From NCBI GenBank assembly GCA_903921945.1, contig CAIXSC010000469.1, forward strand, positions 1-9,723: DNA of 9,723 nucleotides, read 5' to 3'. The notes beneath the pieces are model-generated. The model was given only the letters and a program-made list of their open reading frames with translations. It searched no databases and had not been told where the DNA came from. Made by a program: the position numbers and the translations under genes. The stretch comes from an uncultured Planctomycetaceae bacterium. GTDB taxonomy: Bacteria > Planctomycetota > Planctomycetia > Pirellulales > Pirellulaceae. Below are positions 1 through 5,715 of this stretch, piece by piece. Numbering within the stretch: position 1 is the stretch's first letter; the number at the start of each line of letters is the position of its first letter.

Positions 1-92
1 ATCAGCACAAACACAACAACCGCCAGCACGAAACGCGCGCTCGTTAACGCATTCGGGACATTGATGATCCGTTCGGTCGCCGCCACGCTCAT
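1..92 (-). CDS. CDP-alcohol phosphatidyltransferase (PgsA-like), N-terminal fragment
   Basis: Only the first 30 codons are present, reading leftward from an ATG at 92; the rest lies outside the window. After a short leader (MSVAATERI) comes INVPNALTSARFVLAVVVF, an Asn-x-Pro-Asn-x-Leu-Thr-x-x-Arg box running into a hydrophobic helix. This is the usual N-terminus of CDP-diacylglycerol--glycerol-3-phosphate 3-phosphatidyltransferase and related CDP-alcohol transferases, which make anionic phospholipid precursors in the inner membrane. The catalytic DGxxAR box would lie further left and cannot be seen, so the substrate is unknown. A weak purine-rich stretch precedes the ATG. The gene is divergent from the GTPase gene and shares the 93-520 intergenic region with it. 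Family recognition rests on about 20 residues. Confidence 0.6.
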   Translation of the reverse strand, partial: MSVAATERIINVPNALTSARFVLAVVVFVL

Positions 93-300
93 TCGCCTAC
101 GCTCGCCAGTGAGTCCCGCCCGGAATGGGCTACGGAAAGGTTCTCGGAGAACGGCTGGGCAACCGAACTCCAGACCGCGGCGTCCCGCTTCCCAACGGAC
201 CGGCACGCCTGCGACCAACGCGTCCCATGCTACACGCCGTCGTCCAACCAGAGAATCCCAGCCGGCCTCCGACCGCCCCTGGCTGTCGGCGGTCGAACCC

Positions 301-380
301 CTCCGTCCCGAGTCGTCCCCCGCAGTCCCCATTCGTCCCGATTCGTCCCCAGTCGTCCGCCACAGTCCCGAGTCGCCGAC
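301..380. repeat. degenerate 10-bp tandem repeat, 8 units
   Basis: Eight consecutive 10-bp units fit a consensus near AGTCGTCCCC. Examples are ATTCGTCCCG at 331-340, ATTCGTCCCC at 341-350 and AGTCGTCCCC at 311-320. The core GTCCC is kept in six of eight units; unit 6 (351-360) has GTCCG and the last unit (371-380) has GCCGA. Units 2-3 and 6-7 resemble each other at a 40-bp offset, which hints at a higher-order duplication. The preceding decamer at 291-300 (GGTCGAACCC) may be a decayed unit. The period is not a multiple of three, so a coding repeat is unlikely. A 10-bp period is close to one helical turn of DNA. Confidence 0.75.
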
Positions 381-451
381 GGGCACCCATCCGTCGGCTG
401 TCCCCACACGGCCTTCCGCCGGTGCGTTCGTTGCTCCGGCCAGCGCGCCGC

Positions 452-479
452 TTGCACGCGCCGTGCGCCGTGCTACATT
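452..479 (+). promoter_or_regulatory. candidate sigma70-type promoter of the G3E GTPase gene
   Basis: TTGCAC at 452-457 is followed, after a 16-nt spacer, by TACATT at 474-479. The -10 hexamer is preceded by TGC, giving an extended -10 (TGnTACATT). Transcription would begin near 486, leaving a leader of about 35 nt before the GTG at 521. The -35 match is weak; the extended -10 is the main support. Confidence 0.4.
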
Positions 480-520
480 CCACAGCCTCTGATTAGTCAA
501 ACGTTCAAAGGGTTATTTCT

Positions 521-1684
521 GTGACGAGCAACACTCCGGCGGCTGGAGCAGCCGCGACATCGTCCGCTTCGACCGCTCCGCGGTTCGTCATGATCGGCGG
601 CTTTCTGGGAGCCGGCAAAACCACCACCATCGCCCGGCTCGCCCGCCATTATCAAGCTCGTGGGCAACGGGTTGCGATTGTCACCAACGACCAAGCGGCC
701 GATTTGGTCGACACCAACTCGTTGCGGTCGCAGGGCTTCGACGTTGGCGAAGTCGCGGGCGCTTGTTTTTGCTGCAATTTCAACGAGCTGACTTCGGTGG
801 TCGAGCAACTGGATGCGGGCTGCCGGCCGGACGTCATCCTCGCGGAGCCGGTGGGGAGCTGCACCGATTTGGTCGCGACGGTGATTCGACCGCTCGTGCA
901 GGTCTACCAGCAGCCGCTGGATGTGGCGCCTTACGGCGTGATTCTCAAGCCGAGCCATGGCCGCCGCATTCTCGGGGCGGAGACGGGTGCGGGCGGGCCG
1001 AGCCGCGGCGGGTTCTCGCCGCAGGCCGAATACATTTTCCGGAAGCAAATCGAAGAGGCCGACTTCATTGTTGTCAATCGGATCGACGAGCTTTCCGAGG
1101 GCGACATCCAGTTGCTTGGCGAGCTGTTGTCCCGACAGTTTCCGGGGCGGCCGATCTTGCGAATGTCGGCCCGCTCGGGCGCTGGCTTTGACGCTTTGTG
1201 CGAACTGCTCGAACAACGCGGCGAGTTTGGCCGGCGGGTGATTGACCTGGACTACGACGTGTACGCCGCGGGCGAAGCGGAACTCGGATGGCTCAACGCC
1301 CAACTGAGCCTCGCGGCCGCCGAGCCGTTCGAGCTGGACGAGGTGCTGCGGAGCGTCGTCGACGGGCTTCGCCAACGCCTCCAGCCGCTGAATGCGGAAA
1401 CCGCGCACCTCAAAGCGATTGGCCTGCGGGATCAAGCATACGGCGTGGCGAATCTGGTGAGCAGCTTTACGGCAACCGAACTGTCGGTGCCTTCGCGATG
1501 CCGAACGCCCGAGGCTCAATTGGTGGTCAATGCCCGCGTCGCGATCGATCCGGCCGTGCTGGAGCAACTGGTCCGCGAGACGCTCGAGCAAGTCGCGGCG
1601 CAGCTCGCGGGCGAGTTGCGCATCGCCGCCGTGCAGAGCTTCCGTCCTGGCCGGCCCGTGCCCACTCACCGGCTCAATCCGTAA
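521..1684 (+). CDS. CobW/P47K-type G3E GTPase (COG0523-like)
   Basis: A 387-residue predicted cytosolic GTPase of the G3E group, whose members act as metal chaperones or load metal cofactors (CobW, UreG, HypB, zinc chaperones). The Walker A loop GGFLGAGKTT is at residues 26-35. The CobW-type metal motif CFCC is at 82-85. EPVGS at 109-113 matches the Glu-x-x-Gly switch of the group. NRID at 186-189 sits where the base-specificity NKxD motif belongs, with Arg for Lys. The C-terminal third (about 260-387) keeps a HLKAIGL stretch at 297-303 but is otherwise unlike the standard CobW C-terminal domain. I saw no His-rich loop. The GTG start is supported by AAAGGG at 507-512, 8 nt upstream; the first 20 residues are Ala/Ser/Thr-rich. 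It is convergent with the permease gene, and its stop codon lies within a 17-bp tandem repeat. Nothing nearby reveals the metal or client protein. Confidence 0.88.
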   Translation: MTSNTPAAGAAATSSASTAPRFVMIGGFLGAGKTTTIARLARHYQARGQRVAIVTNDQAADLVDTNSLRSQGFDVGEVAGACFCCNFNELTSVVEQLDAGCRPDVILAEPVGSCTDLVATVIRPLVQVYQQPLDVAPYGVILKPSHGRRILGAETGAGGPSRGGFSPQAEYIFRKQIEEADFIVVNRIDELSEGDIQLLGELLSRQFPGRPILRMSARSGAGFDALCELLEQRGEFGRRVIDLDYDVYAAGEAELGWLNAQLSLAAAEPFELDEVLRSVVDGLRQRLQPLNAETAHLKAIGLRDQAYGVANLVSSFTATELSVPSRCRTPEAQLVVNARVAIDPAVLEQLVRETLEQVAAQLAGELRIAAVQSFRPGRPVPTHRLNP

Positions 1685-1742
1685 CGCGGCGCAACCCGTA
1701 ACGCGGCGCAACCCGTGACGCCGCTCAATCCATGACACTGCT
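1675..1742. repeat. 17-bp tandem repeat across the convergent gene junction, 4 units
   Basis: The units are CAATCCGTAACGCGGCG (1675-1691), CAACCCGTAACGCGGCG (1692-1708), CAACCCGTGACGCCGCT (1709-1725) and CAATCCATGACACTGCT (1726-1742). Units 1 and 2 differ at one base and divergence grows to the right. The array contains the TAA stop of the GTPase gene (1682-1684) and just reaches the stop codon of the opposing permease gene (complement of 1742-1744). It fills the whole 57-bp junction. Each unit carries a TAA or TGA at the same place. Confidence 0.85.
1703..1724. terminator. possible bidirectional terminator hairpin
   Basis: GCGGCG at 1703-1708 and CGCCGC at 1719-1724 form a perfect 6-bp GC stem with a 10-nt loop, between two convergent genes. 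It arises where repeat unit 2 meets the diverged unit 3. There is no T-tract on either side, so it is weak as an intrinsic terminator. Confidence 0.3.
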
Positions 1743-3304
1743 CAAGACGTAGCGGCTCCAGTCGTTCTCTCTTTCAACCGTGTGACGTAGAGCGTCGCGC
1801 CCAGCGCGAGGAACAGCAAACCCGCCAGCGATTCGACGGGACTGGTCACGAGCATCATCAGTAGGAACGCGGTGGAGACGACGACAAAGCCGAGCGGCAA
1901 CAGCGGGTAGCCCAGCGTCTTGTATGGCCGAGGCAACTCGGGTTCCCGCCAACGCAGCACGAACACCGCGGCGACTGAGAGCACGTAGAAAATGAAGCTG
2001 CCGAAGACCACGTAGTCGGTCAGCACATCGAAGGTGGCTTTGGTCGCCATCGTTTCCAATGACAGTCGGAGAGGTTTGGCGGCGAACGCGGGCAAGCTGT
2101 CGAGCCATGCGGGCACGCGAACCAGTCGAGTGAGGTTCGAGGCCAGGATCAAGACGATCGCCCAGGAACTCTCCGCCAGAATCGCGCGGTGCGGTGTGGC
2201 GAAACGCGGGTGGACGCGGCCGATCGAGTCCCAAAACAGTCGATCGCGGGCCATGGCGAAGATTACTCGCGGACCGCACAGCAGATTCGCGTTCAAAGCG
2301 CCGAACGTCGACAACATGACAGCGCTCGAAGCGATCTCCGCGCCGTAGGCCCCGAGCATCCGTTCACAAGCCGAGCGGGCGACGAATTTACTCGCGGCCA
2401 CCTCGTCCACGGACAGCACCAAATGGTAAGCCAGCGCGACGCCGAGATAGAGGGCGATCAGGGTCGTCAGGCCGATGCCGAGCGCGAGTGGAACGTTGCG
2501 TTGCGGCTCACGCACCTCCTCGCTGATGAGCGCGACATTGTTCCACCCGTCGTAGGCCCAAAAAGCCGCGGTCATCGCCGCCGCGAACCCGGCGATCCAG
2601 CCCATCTCCGGCGGCTTGCTCAGCGAGCTTCCCCACAGCGCGGGCGAGGCCGCGCCGGTCAGCAGCGGCAGTACCATCAACGCGACCAGTGTCGCCGCCT
2701 TCACCACCGTCGTAATGCTCTGGACGTGGCCGCCCCACCGGGCGCCGGCGATGTTCACGGTTGTCAACGTCGCGATCGCCGCGATCGCCAGTCCGCGTTC
2801 CCACCAAACGAGCGGAAGTTCGCAGCCGAACAGGAGCAGCGTCAGTCCCTCGACTCCCGCCGCACTGCTGCCCACCGCACTGCTGCCCCCCATATTGCCG
2901 GCGGTTGTGCCGATCCAACCGGCGGCAATCAGGGCTTGGCCGATTGAGTTTTGAAAGGCGGTCGCGAAGGTGACCGCCAGCGCCGCGATGGCGCCGGAAC
3001 GCAAGACGCACAGCTCGGTCCAGCCCCACAGGAAACCGGCCAGCGGACCGTAGGCTCGCCGCAGGTACACATACTGGCCGCCGGCTCGGGGGATTGCGGC
3101 GGCCAATTCGGCGAGCGCAAGCGCGCCGCAAAAACTGACGGCGCCGCACACAACCCAGACGGCGACCACCAGGTCGACGCGGCCGACCGACCGCGCGATG
3201 GCGCTGGCTTTGAAGAAGACCCCCGCGCCGATCACAGCGCCGACGACGACCGCCGTCGCGCCGACGGGCCCCATGACCCGCTTTAGCCCGTTTGTTTCGT
3301 CCAT
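1742..3304 (-). CDS. APC-superfamily amino acid permease (LAT/SteT-like)
   Basis: A 520-residue inner-membrane amino acid transporter of the APC superfamily, likely a proton symporter or exchanger. The TM1 signature GAVIGAGVF is at 22-30. PRAGGQYVYLRRAYGPLAGF (72-91) matches the TM2-TM3 region. FWAYDGWNNVALISEEVREP (248-267) is the broken TM6 and the conserved loop after it. ALNANLLCGPRVIFAMARD (336-354) is the TM8 region, and LPRPYKTLGYPLLPL (457-471) lies between TM10 and TM11. Two insertions stand out: a Gly/Ser loop at about 131-152 built partly from a DNA repeat, and about 35 residues at 391-425 between TM9 and TM10. The frame stays open further upstream (to 3451), but the ATG at 3304 is preferred: AGGA lies 5 nt before it and the family signature begins soon after. 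It follows the M50 gene after 49 bp on the same strand and may be co-transcribed. Substrate unknown. Confidence 0.9.
   Translation of the reverse strand: MDETNGLKRVMGPVGATAVVVGAVIGAGVFFKASAIARSVGRVDLVVAVWVVCGAVSFCGALALAELAAAIPRAGGQYVYLRRAYGPLAGFLWGWTELCVLRSGAIAALAVTFATAFQNSIGQALIAAGWIGTTAGNMGGSSAVGSSAAGVEGLTLLLFGCELPLVWWERGLAIAAIATLTTVNIAGARWGGHVQSITTVVKAATLVALMVLPLLTGAASPALWGSSLSKPPEMGWIAGFAAAMTAAFWAYDGWNNVALISEEVREPQRNVPLALGIGLTTLIALYLGVALAYHLVLSVDEVAASKFVARSACERMLGAYGAEIASSAVMLSTFGALNANLLCGPRVIFAMARDRLFWDSIGRVHPRFATPHRAILAESSWAIVLILASNLTRLVRVPAWLDSLPAFAAKPLRLSLETMATKATFDVLTDYVVFGSFIFYVLSVAAVFVLRWREPELPRPYKTLGYPLLPLGFVVVSTAFLLMMLVTSPVESLAGLLFLALGATLYVTRLKERTTGAATS
2861..2890 (-). repeat. 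15-bp in-frame duplication in the permease gene
   Basis: CGCACTGCTGCCCAC (2861-2875) is followed directly by CGCACTGCTGCCCCC (2876-2890), 14 of 15 bases identical. On the coding strand this is an in-frame five-codon duplication giving GSSAV then GSSAA in the loop at about residues 140-149. It looks like a slippage expansion of a tolerant surface loop. Confidence 0.8.
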
Positions 3305-3353
3305 AGTTTTCCTGCGGGTTGCGACGGGAACGATGGAACCGCCGGCCTCCACG

Positions 3354-4421
3354 CTACTCGAAAAACACCCGCGGCGGAAAGCAAAGCACGGGAATGAGCA
3401 GCGACAGCCAGCCGATCGCGGTGCGAAACCAGCCAAGCCGCACGGAGTCATCCCGGGTGGGCGGGTGATCGGGCCCCATGATCAAAATGAGGATTAGCAT
3501 GACGCTCCAGGCGTAGAGCTCGGTCAGCACGATGATCACCATCGCGCTGACGAGAAACAAACGCGCGATCCAGCGCGACGAGCGTCCAAACAATCCGTAA
3601 ATGACATGGCCGCCGTCCAGTTGGCTGACGGGCATCATGTTGAGTCCGGTGATCAGCAGTCCGACCCAGCCGGCCATGAAAAACGGGTTCATTTGGTTGA
3701 GGGCGATCACCCCGGAAAACTCGACACCCGCGGGCACTTGCGACTGCATCGCCCATTTCAAGCCGAGCGGCAGATCGAGGAAATACGGGCCGGTCGGAGC
3801 GATGGTCCAATCGTGACGCTCGATGCCAAGCCACAGGACGGGTATCGCGATCGCCAGTCCTGCCAGCGGGCCCGCCAAGCCGATGTCGAAGATTTGTCGA
3901 CGGTCGGCGCTGCGTCCGTCCATTCCAATGACGGCGCCGAGCGTGCCGACGGGGGAGATCGGAAGCGGAATGAAAAACGGCCAGCTCGCGGCGACCCGGT
4001 AGCGGACGGACATCAAGAAATGGCCCATCTCATGGGTCATCAGGATGCCCAGCATGGCGACCGCGTACCACACGGCGTCCACGCCGTTGCGGACGACCAA
4101 GCAGCGGAGGTCCAATCCCCAGTCGCGCGCTTGGCCGCTATAGATCTCGAACAGGAAGTCGAGCGATTCGACCGGGCTCCACCTCCACATGCCCGCCCAG
4201 CACACCGACAGGCTCGTGACCGCGAACAGGATAATCGGGAGCTTCCGGCGCCGAGGCCGGGCGATACCGGTGACCCGAGCGGACTGCGCAGCGTCGACGT
4301 CTCCCGGCTTGTCCACCAGTTCGGCGTCGATCACGCGGTCAACGGGCACGCGGGCAATCGACTCGCGATTGTCCGGCATGCCAGCCGCCAACCTACAATC
4401 GTCCAGCCTACGGGTGCCCAC
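3354..4421 (-). CDS. site-2 protease family intramembrane metalloprotease (M50)
   Basis: A 355-residue multi-pass zinc metalloprotease predicted to cut membrane proteins within the bilayer. HEMGH at 130-134 supplies two zinc ligands and the catalytic Glu. LNMMPVSQLDGGH (260-272) is the second M50 signature, with Asp269 as third ligand. FFIPLPISPVGTLGAVI (149-165) follows the HExxH helix, as in EGY-type and related cyanobacterial or plant M50 proteins. I see no PDZ domain, so it differs from RseP. Residues 1-60 are hydrophilic and probably cytosolic, ending in a basic RPRRRK patch before the first membrane segment (about 62-79). The GTG start at 4421 has a strong SD (GAGGTGATC, 7 nt upstream). 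An internal ATG at 4379 would give 341 residues but has a poor SD. It lies 49 bp upstream of the permease gene on the same strand. Substrate unknown; no anti-sigma factor gene is visible. Confidence 0.9.
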   Translation of the reverse strand: MGTRRLDDCRLAAGMPDNRESIARVPVDRVIDAELVDKPGDVDAAQSARVTGIARPRRRKLPIILFAVTSLSVCWAGMWRWSPVESLDFLFEIYSGQARDWGLDLRCLVVRNGVDAVWYAVAMLGILMTHEMGHFLMSVRYRVAASWPFFIPLPISPVGTLGAVIGMDGRSADRRQIFDIGLAGPLAGLAIAIPVLWLGIERHDWTIAPTGPYFLDLPLGLKWAMQSQVPAGVEFSGVIALNQMNPFFMAGWVGLLITGLNMMPVSQLDGGHVIYGLFGRSSRWIARLFLVSAMVIIVLTELYAWSVMLILILIMGPDHPPTRDDSVRLGWFRTAIGWLSLLIPVLCFPPRVFFE

Positions 4422-4428
4422 TGGGGAA

Positions 4429-4437
4429 GATCACCTC
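4429..4437 (-). promoter_or_regulatory. strong Shine-Dalgarno of the M50 gene
   Basis: On the minus strand GAGGTGATC lies 7 nt before the GTG at 4421. It matches nine consecutive bases of the usual complement of the 16S rRNA 3' end. It is far stronger than any other SD in the window and decides the start in favour of GTG 4421 over ATG 4379. Confidence 0.55.
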
Positions 4438-4443
4438 GATCGA

Positions 4444-4466
4444 TCTCGCTCGAAAACGCAGCGAGA
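4444..4466 (-). other. hairpin between the basic mini-gene and the M50 SD
   Basis: TCTCGCT (4444-4450) pairs with AGCGAGA (4460-4466). An inner CG/CG pair around AAAA (4451-4458) extends the stem, with one bulged C at 4459. Read leftward, it follows the stop of the 29-aa ORF by 31 nt and ends 6 nt before the M50 SD. It could be an attenuator or terminator of the small gene, or a structure controlling M50 translation. There is no U-tract. Confidence 0.35.
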
Positions 4467-4497
4467 ACTAAACCTGGGACTCAAGCTGCATCCAAAA

Positions 4498-4587
4498 CTA
4501 CTTCTTGCGATGACGGATCCGCGCACGCATGCGGCGTTTCTTACGGCCCAACTTGCGACGACCCTTGCCTGTCTTCTTCACACCCAC
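4498..4587 (-). CDS. 29-aa extremely basic mini-protein
   Basis: A 29-residue ORF reading leftward from a GTG at 4587 to a TAG at 4498-4500. It begins MGVKKTGKGRRKLGRKK and ends RIRHRKK. Seventeen of 29 residues are Lys or Arg, one is His and none is acidic. Such composition is typical of tiny ribosome-associated proteins; the Lys/Arg clusters around a central Met recall the AURKAIP1/COX24 (mS38-like) and bTHX peptides, but I cannot assign it to either family. GGAG at 4596-4599 is 8 nt upstream of the GTG, and a candidate promoter lies at 4611-4639. The frame extends upstream to a TTG at 4608, a less likely start. It is 76 bp upstream of the M50 gene on the same strand and divergent from the esterase gene. 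The coherent charge pattern with its own SD and promoter argues for a real gene. Confidence 0.7.
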   Translation of the reverse strand: MGVKKTGKGRRKLGRKKRRMRARIRHRKK

Positions 4588-4610
4588 AGCACATACTCCG
4601 GACTGCAATG

Positions 4611-4639
4611 GTTAAAATGCCACTTCGCGAATTCCACAA
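4611..4639 (-). promoter_or_regulatory. candidate sigma70-type promoter of the basic mini-gene
   Basis: Reading leftward, TTGTGG (4639-4634), a 17-nt spacer, then TTTAAC (4616-4611). Transcription would begin around 4604, giving a leader of roughly 17 nt that just includes the GGAG at 4596-4599. Both hexamers are imperfect but the spacing is ideal. On the other strand TAAAAT (4613-4618) could be a -10 for the esterase gene, but it has no -35. Confidence 0.35.
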
Positions 4640-4687
4640 CGTAGCAGATTCCCTTTCGCGGTGACAAGCCGCTTCGGAGCCTTCCCC

Positions 4688-5701
4688 ATGCCAAACTTGC
4701 CCGCTCGAGTTCCGTTCGCGCCGGCCTGCGGCCACCCCTCCCTCGTCCGATTGCTCGCCTGGGCCGTGGCCGCGACGGTCGGGGGAACGCTTGGCGGCCT
4801 GTTCGACCTGCCGGGGTGGAGCGGCGGCATGGGATCGAGCGGGAAGGGTGGTGGCGGCTTGGCGGTTCGATCCGCCGGGGCGGCCGACGACTACGCGCTG
4901 GGACCGGATTCGCAGCGTCGTGACGGAGTTCCCCGCGGGACCATTTCCGCCGCGCAGTCGCTCCGCAGCGAGATTTTCCCGGGCACCAGCCGCGACTTCT
5001 GGGTCTACTCGCCGGCCGCCCATGACGTGACAAAGCCGACGGCGTTCATGGTGTTCCAGGATGGTCCGTCGTACATGAAGGAGGACGGACAGTTCCGCGT
5101 GCCGGTCGTGTTCGACAACTTGATCGCCGCCGGCGATTTGCCGCCGCTCATCGCCGTTTTCGTGACTCCCGGCACGCTGCCGCCGGATGTGCCGGGCGGA
5201 AAGCCGCGGAGCAACCGCAGTTTCGAATATGATGGCCTCGGCGATCGCTACGCGCGGTTTCTGCTGGAAGAGTTATTGCCCGCCGTGGAACGCACGCACA
5301 AGTTGTCGCGCAATCCCGAGTGCCGTGGGTTGGGCGGAATCAGTTCGGGCGGGATTGGTGCGTGGACGGCGGCTTGGGAGCGGCCCGACGAGTTCCGCCG
5401 CGTGCTGAGCCACGTTGGCAGTTTCACGAACATTCGGGGAGGGTATGCGTACCCGGGACTGATTCGCAAAGTGCCGAAGAAGCCGATCCGCGCGTTTTTG
5501 CAGGAGGGCGAGAATGACCTCGACAATCTCTTCGGGAATTGGCCGCTCGCCAACCGGCAGATGGACGCCGCGCTCAAAGCCAGCCAGTATGATTACCGTT
5601 TCGTGATGGGCGACGGCGGGCACAACGGCAAGCACGGCGGCGCTCTGATGCCCGAATCGCTGCGGTGGCTGTTCCGCGATTGGAAAGACCACGCTCCTTA
5701 G
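4688..5701 (+). CDS. exported IroE-like putative esterase (alpha/beta hydrolase)
   Basis: A 337-residue alpha/beta hydrolase of the putative-esterase (esterase D / IroE / enterochelin esterase-like) family, expected to hydrolyse carboxyl esters outside the cytoplasm. A hydrophobic stretch at about 20-40 (LLAWAVAATVGGTLGGLF) is a signal peptide or anchor, followed by a Gly/Ser-rich linker (43-57). The hydrolase domain begins with FPGTSRDFWVYSP (97-109). The nucleophile is Ser219 in GGISSGG (216-222). EGENDLDNLFGNW (273-285) probably carries the catalytic acid, and GDGGHNGKHGG (308-318) the catalytic His (312 or 317). GSFTNIRGG (244-252) is typical of planctomycete members, often annotated as gluconolactonase or esterase. 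ATG 4688 is preferred, with GGAG at 4676-4679 8 nt upstream; an in-frame GTG at 4661 would add nine residues without a good SD. It ends 14 bp before the permease gene, so co-transcription is likely. Natural ester unknown. Confidence 0.9.
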   Translation: MPNLPARVPFAPACGHPSLVRLLAWAVAATVGGTLGGLFDLPGWSGGMGSSGKGGGGLAVRSAGAADDYALGPDSQRRDGVPRGTISAAQSLRSEIFPGTSRDFWVYSPAAHDVTKPTAFMVFQDGPSYMKEDGQFRVPVVFDNLIAAGDLPPLIAVFVTPGTLPPDVPGGKPRSNRSFEYDGLGDRYARFLLEELLPAVERTHKLSRNPECRGLGGISSGGIGAWTAAWERPDEFRRVLSHVGSFTNIRGGYAYPGLIRKVPKKPIRAFLQEGENDLDNLFGNWPLANRQMDAALKASQYDYRFVMGDGGHNGKHGGALMPESLRWLFRDWKDHAP

Positions 5702-5715
5702 AGGAACCGGCTCCT

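Larger units (their letters stand above)
93..520. other. divergent intergenic region without a convincing gene
   Basis: This 428-bp stretch separates two divergently read genes and should carry both promoters. It is open in several frames on both strands, but the translations are low-complexity Arg/Pro/Ser or Gly/Arg text with no SD-preceded start and no recognisable domain, as expected of GC-rich DNA. It contains the 10-bp tandem repeat at 301-380 and a candidate promoter at 452-479 for the rightward gene. I found no clear promoter for the leftward gene. A short perfect hairpin (GTTCT/AGAAC, 3-nt loop) lies at 140-152, with no evident role. Confidence 0.6.

Noticed and set aside
301..380. 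CRISPR array or integron attC sites
   Set aside because: Units are only 10 bp with no spacers, and no cas or integrase gene is near.
61..492. Long open frames on both strands of the left intergenic region
   Set aside because: The translations are Arg/Pro/Ser or Gly/Arg low-complexity text created by GC-rich repeats with a 10-bp period. The leftmost plus frame also starts inside the pgsA-like gene on the other strand.
497..1738. A 413-codon open frame on the minus strand opposite the GTPase gene
   Set aside because: It mirrors the GTPase coding frame almost exactly, is rich in Arg, His and Gln without a domain, and the plus-strand frame has clear GTPase motifs. It is a GC-rich shadow.
2189..2947. 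A 252-codon plus-strand open frame opposite the permease gene
   Set aside because: The minus-strand frame is an unmistakable APC transporter; this frame reads as Arg/Gln-rich noise.
4369..4399. A plus-strand promoter-like pair, TTGTCC-N19-TACAAT
   Set aside because: The 19-nt spacer is too long, it lies in the 5' end of the M50 gene on the opposite strand, and transcription would run antisense over the mini-gene before reaching the esterase.
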